Source: Clostridia bacterium
GTDB taxonomy: Bacteria > Bacillota_A > Clostridia > Oscillospirales > CAG-272
Direction of reading: 5' to 3'
Length of the DNA: 7,049 nt
Assembly (NCBI GenBank): GCA_017533545.1
Contig: JAFXHW010000124.1
Span: 1-7,049, forward strand
Both the position numbers and the translations under genes were made by a program. This document shows, piece by piece, positions 5,035 to 7,049 of the stretch (position 1 is its first letter; every line of letters begins with the position of its first letter). The notes beneath the pieces are model-generated. The model was not told the origin of the DNA, made no database searches, and saw nothing but the letters and a program-made list of their open reading frames with translations.

Positions 5035-6729
5035 ATGAACAAATTCTGTGACATAGTCTATACCAGATGCGACATTGCCGAGCTGGGCAAGAAATACGCC
5101 GCTGAAAACCAGCGATTCATCGATGCCAAGACGTACGAAGAGGCAAAAGAATCATTCGAAAGAATGCACGAGCTCTCCCGCGAAGCCGAGACCGCCTATT
5201 CCATTGCATCGGTGCGCAACACCATGGATACCTCCGACAAATTCTACGAGGACGAAGTCCTCTACTACGGCGCCGCCTTCGCTGCTCTCACCCCGGTATT
5301 CAAAGCTGCCGCCGAGGCGCTTTTGAAGACACCCTTCCGGGCTGATTTCGAAAAGGAGTTCGGCAAACAGCTCTTCACCCTCACCGAGGCCGATTTCAAG
5401 CTTCAGACCCCAAAAAACGAGCAGCTCACCGTACGCGCAAACGAGCTTTCGAACGAATACAGCAAGCTCGTCGCCTCCTGCTCTGTCGAGTTCAAGGGTG
5501 AACAGTGCAACTTCTACGGACTCTTAAAGCACATGCAGTCGCTTGACCGCGAAGTGCGCCGCGACGCATTCATCGAATGGGCAAAGCTGTATGAGGGAGT
5601 GTCCGAAAAGCTTGACGAAATCTACACCGAGCTTGTAAATATCCGCGTCGAGATGGCCAAAAACGCCGGCTTTGACGATTTCTTTACCTATATATACCTT
5701 GCACGCGGCCATTTTGATTGGACACGCGACGATGCCGCTCGCTTCAAAGCGCAGGTAAAGGAGATAATCACTCCCGCCGTTGACAAGCTCATGCGCGAGA
5801 AGGGCAAGAGAATCGGAGTGGACAAGGTCCGCTATTACGACGAGGATCTTATCTACGCAGACGGCAACCCCACTCCCAAGGGCACTCCCGACGAGCTGAT
5901 CGCCGCCGCCTCTAAAATGTATCATGAGCTGTCTGAGGAGACGGGCGAATTCTTTGATTTTATGACTGAGCACGAGCTCTTTGACCTGCTCACCCGCCCC
6001 TCGAAGCACATGGGCGGATACTGCACCTCCTTCCCGATCTACAAAGCACCCTTCATCTTCTCAAATTTCAACGGCACCTCTGCAGATATCGACGTGCTCA
6101 CCCACGAGGCCGGACACGCATTCGAATATTTCCTTGCATCCCGTACCCAGCCCGTCGACGAGTACACCTTCGGCCCCTCCGAGATCAATGAGATCCACTC
6201 TATGTCGATGGAGCTTTTTGCCTACCCCTGGATGGATCTTTTCTGCAAGGATGAGGCCGACAAATACCGCGGAGCTCACCTCACCGACTGCCTTGCCTGC
6301 ATTCCCTACCTTGTATGCGTTGACGAATTCCAGCATCGCGTATTTGAAAATCCCACAATGGATGCCGACGCCCGCCGTCGTGTATGGCGCGAACTCGAGC
6401 TTGAATACATGCCCTGGCGTGACTACGAGGGAAGCGAATATATGCAAAGCGGCGGATTCTGGATGCAAAAGCAGCACATCTTCCTCTATCCCTTCTACTA
6501 CCTCGAATATGCACTCTCTCAGGTGTGCGCATTCCAGTTCTACAACAAGATCAAAGTCGACCGCACGGGCGCATGGAACGATTATCTCAATCTCTGCCGT
6601 GCCGGCGGTTCTCTCGGATATCTCGATCTTTTAAAGCTTGCCAATCTCCGCTCCCCCTTCGAGGACGGCTGCCTTGAAGAGACGATCAAGCCCATCGTTG
6701 ACGATCTTGATAAGCTGTTTAACAAGTGA
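5035..6729 (+). CDS. M3-family oligoendopeptidase (PepF-related zinc metallopeptidase)
   Basis: This 564-residue cytoplasmic enzyme should cut short peptides, aiding peptide turnover or use of imported peptides. The zinc site is clear: HEAGH at 357-361 gives two His ligands and the catalytic Glu358. The third ligand is most likely Glu386 in SEINEIHSMSMELF, 25 residues after the second His, as in thimet oligopeptidase. The preceding GGYCTSFPIYKAPFIFSNFNGT (327-348) and C-terminal FLYPFYYLEYALSQV (483-497) are typical M3 substrate-cleft segments. The length matches the shorter M3 group, annotated 'oligoendopeptidase, M3 family', rather than PepF of about 600 residues. No signal peptide is present. 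The start ATG 5035 follows GGAGG (5019-5023); an in-frame extension to 4933 is excluded because it would include the promoter. The gene is monocistronic as far as visible and diverges from the sugar transporter; no functional link is evident. Confidence 0.93.
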   Translation: MNKFCDIVYTRCDIAELGKKYAAENQRFIDAKTYEEAKESFERMHELSREAETAYSIASVRNTMDTSDKFYEDEVLYYGAAFAALTPVFKAAAEALLKTPFRADFEKEFGKQLFTLTEADFKLQTPKNEQLTVRANELSNEYSKLVASCSVEFKGEQCNFYGLLKHMQSLDREVRRDAFIEWAKLYEGVSEKLDEIYTELVNIRVEMAKNAGFDDFFTYIYLARGHFDWTRDDAARFKAQVKEIITPAVDKLMREKGKRIGVDKVRYYDEDLIYADGNPTPKGTPDELIAAASKMYHELSEETGEFFDFMTEHELFDLLTRPSKHMGGYCTSFPIYKAPFIFSNFNGTSADIDVLTHEAGHAFEYFLASRTQPVDEYTFGPSEINEIHSMSMELFAYPWMDLFCKDEADKYRGAHLTDCLACIPYLVCVDEFQHRVFENPTMDADARRRVWRELELEYMPWRDYEGSEYMQSGGFWMQKQHIFLYPFYYLEYALSQVCAFQFYNKIKVDRTGAWNDYLNLCRAGGSLGYLDLLKLANLRSPFEDGCLEETIKPIVDDLDKLFNK

Positions 6730-6766
6730 TTAAATAAAAAAGCACCGATTAGGTTTATTCTCATAA

Positions 6767-6820
6767 GGATGTTTGAATAATCAAATTGTAGGGGAGGGGT
6801 CTCCCCTCCCGCAAACATCC
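6767..6820. repeat. Nested dyad: 9-bp outer repeat enclosing a GC-rich 8-bp hairpin
   Basis: GGATGTTTG (6767-6775) and CAAACATCC (6812-6820) are perfect inverted copies. Inside them GGGAGGGG (6792-6799), a TCT loop and CCCCTCCC (6803-6810) form a perfect 8-bp stem. The left side has 16 unpaired AT-rich bases against one on the right. No good T-run follows (GATTTTC). The inner unit begins GTAGGGG and resembles the arms of the 6910-6984 element, so it may be a single copy of the same repeat inserted into an older hairpin. Confidence 0.7.
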
Positions 6821-6857
6821 GATTTTCAACGATAAAATACAGACACACGAATAAACT

Positions 6858-6885
6858 TCGGCAGAGGGATTGTTTCCTCTGCCGA
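6858..6885 (+). terminator. Terminator-like hairpin, possibly bidirectional
   Basis: TCGGCAGAGG (6858-6867) and CCTCTGCCGA (6876-6885) are perfect inverted arms, extendable by a G-U and an A-U pair to leave a 4-nt loop. TTTGTGTT follows on the plus strand, and AGTTTATT on the minus strand. It lies 129 bases after the peptidase stop and is the best candidate for its transcription end. The interrupted T-tract lowers certainty. Confidence 0.6.
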
Positions 6886-6898
6886 TTTGTGTTATAAT
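6870..6898 (+). promoter_or_regulatory. Weak promoter candidate downstream of the terminator
   Basis: TATAAT (6893-6898) is a perfect -10, with TTGTTT (6870-6875) 17 bases upstream matching only three -35 positions. Any transcript would start near 6905 and run straight into the 75-bp inverted repeat. No gene start is visible after it in the window, so this could be chance. Confidence 0.25.
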
Positions 6899-6909
6899 GA
6901 GGCTACATC

Positions 6910-6984
6910 GTAGGGCGGGGGCTTGCTCCCACCGTGACGAAAGGTTTATGCCAATGAGGCGGCGGGAGTAAACCCCCGCCCTAC
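6910..6984. repeat. REP/BIME-like element: two inverted copies of a 25-bp palindromic unit
   Basis: The left arm (6910-6934) and the reverse complement of the right arm (6960-6984) agree at 22 of 25 positions, including a perfect outer 12 bases, GTAGGGCGGGGG. The three differences are transitions, so pairing survives as G-U on one strand or the other. Each arm is itself a small hairpin (GGGGGC-TT-GCTCCC on the left). A 25-base spacer separates the arms. No coding capacity and no clear target-site duplication is seen. Two inverted palindromic units in one intergenic site is the layout of REP pairs; the family name here is inference. Confidence 0.65.
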
Positions 6985-7049
6985 AAAAATAAGGGGTATG
7001 GGCTTTGCCCTGTGCCTTTGTAATACAAATGCGAAACTTGCGATAAACA

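Larger units (their letters stand above)
6730..7049. other. Repeat-rich intergenic region downstream of the peptidase
   Basis: About 320 bases contain no credible gene on either strand. The content is mostly inverted repeats: a nested dyad (6767-6820), a terminator-like hairpin (6858-6885), a 75-bp inverted pair (6910-6984) and an imperfect hairpin (about 6993-7019, with GGGC-TTT-GCCC at its tip). No start of a downstream gene is visible before the window ends. Confidence 0.7.

Noticed and set aside
5981..6634. A 217-codon plus-strand open frame inside the peptidase gene
   Set aside because: It is out of frame with the zinc-site-bearing protein and rich in Ser/Thr/Pro from shifted codons, with no domain visible. 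It is a shadow.

Overview
The window looks like chromosomal DNA from a low-to-mid GC Gram-positive anaerobe, most likely an uncultured Clostridia/Oscillospirales-type Bacillota. The reasons are strong GGAGG-type ribosome binding sites, near-perfect sigma-A promoters with 17-bp spacers, a CUT1 sugar-transport operon with no ATPase gene in view, and an M3-family oligoendopeptidase of the short clostridial type. The taxonomic guess is inference from gene style only.

Layout. Positions 1-4206 (minus strand) carry the start of a carbohydrate ABC-transporter operon, read right to left: a 1004-residue extracellular solute-binding protein (1192-4206), a LplB/UgpA-type permease (124-1086), and the first 40 codons of a LplC/UgpE-type permease that runs off the left edge (1-122). 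A stem-loop sits between the binding protein and the first permease. The two permease genes are 1 base apart. Positions 4207-5034 are a large divergent intergenic region. A minus-strand promoter (4459-4487) makes a leader of about 245 nt with several hairpins and a possible 29-codon reading frame. A perfect-consensus plus-strand promoter (4942-4970) serves the peptidase. Between them is an AT-rich block of about 450 bp with several dyads. Positions 5035-6729 (plus strand) encode the oligoendopeptidase. Positions 6730-7049 hold no gene but are dense in inverted repeats: a nested GC-rich dyad, a terminator-like hairpin, and a 75-bp element made of two inverted copies of a GTAGGG...-type hairpin unit, resembling REP/BIME elements.

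How the genes work together. The binding protein and two permeases should form one importer for an oligosaccharide or glycan fragment, powered by a shared ATPase encoded elsewhere. The binding protein is about twice the usual size because two related beta-rich modules and a helical segment precede the solute-binding domain. The peptidase is divergently transcribed from its own promoter and nothing in the sequence ties it functionally to the transporter.

The points most worth a second look are the enlarged, apparently lipobox-less binding protein, the long structured leader, the dyads of the divergent control region, and the REP-like repeats at the right end.
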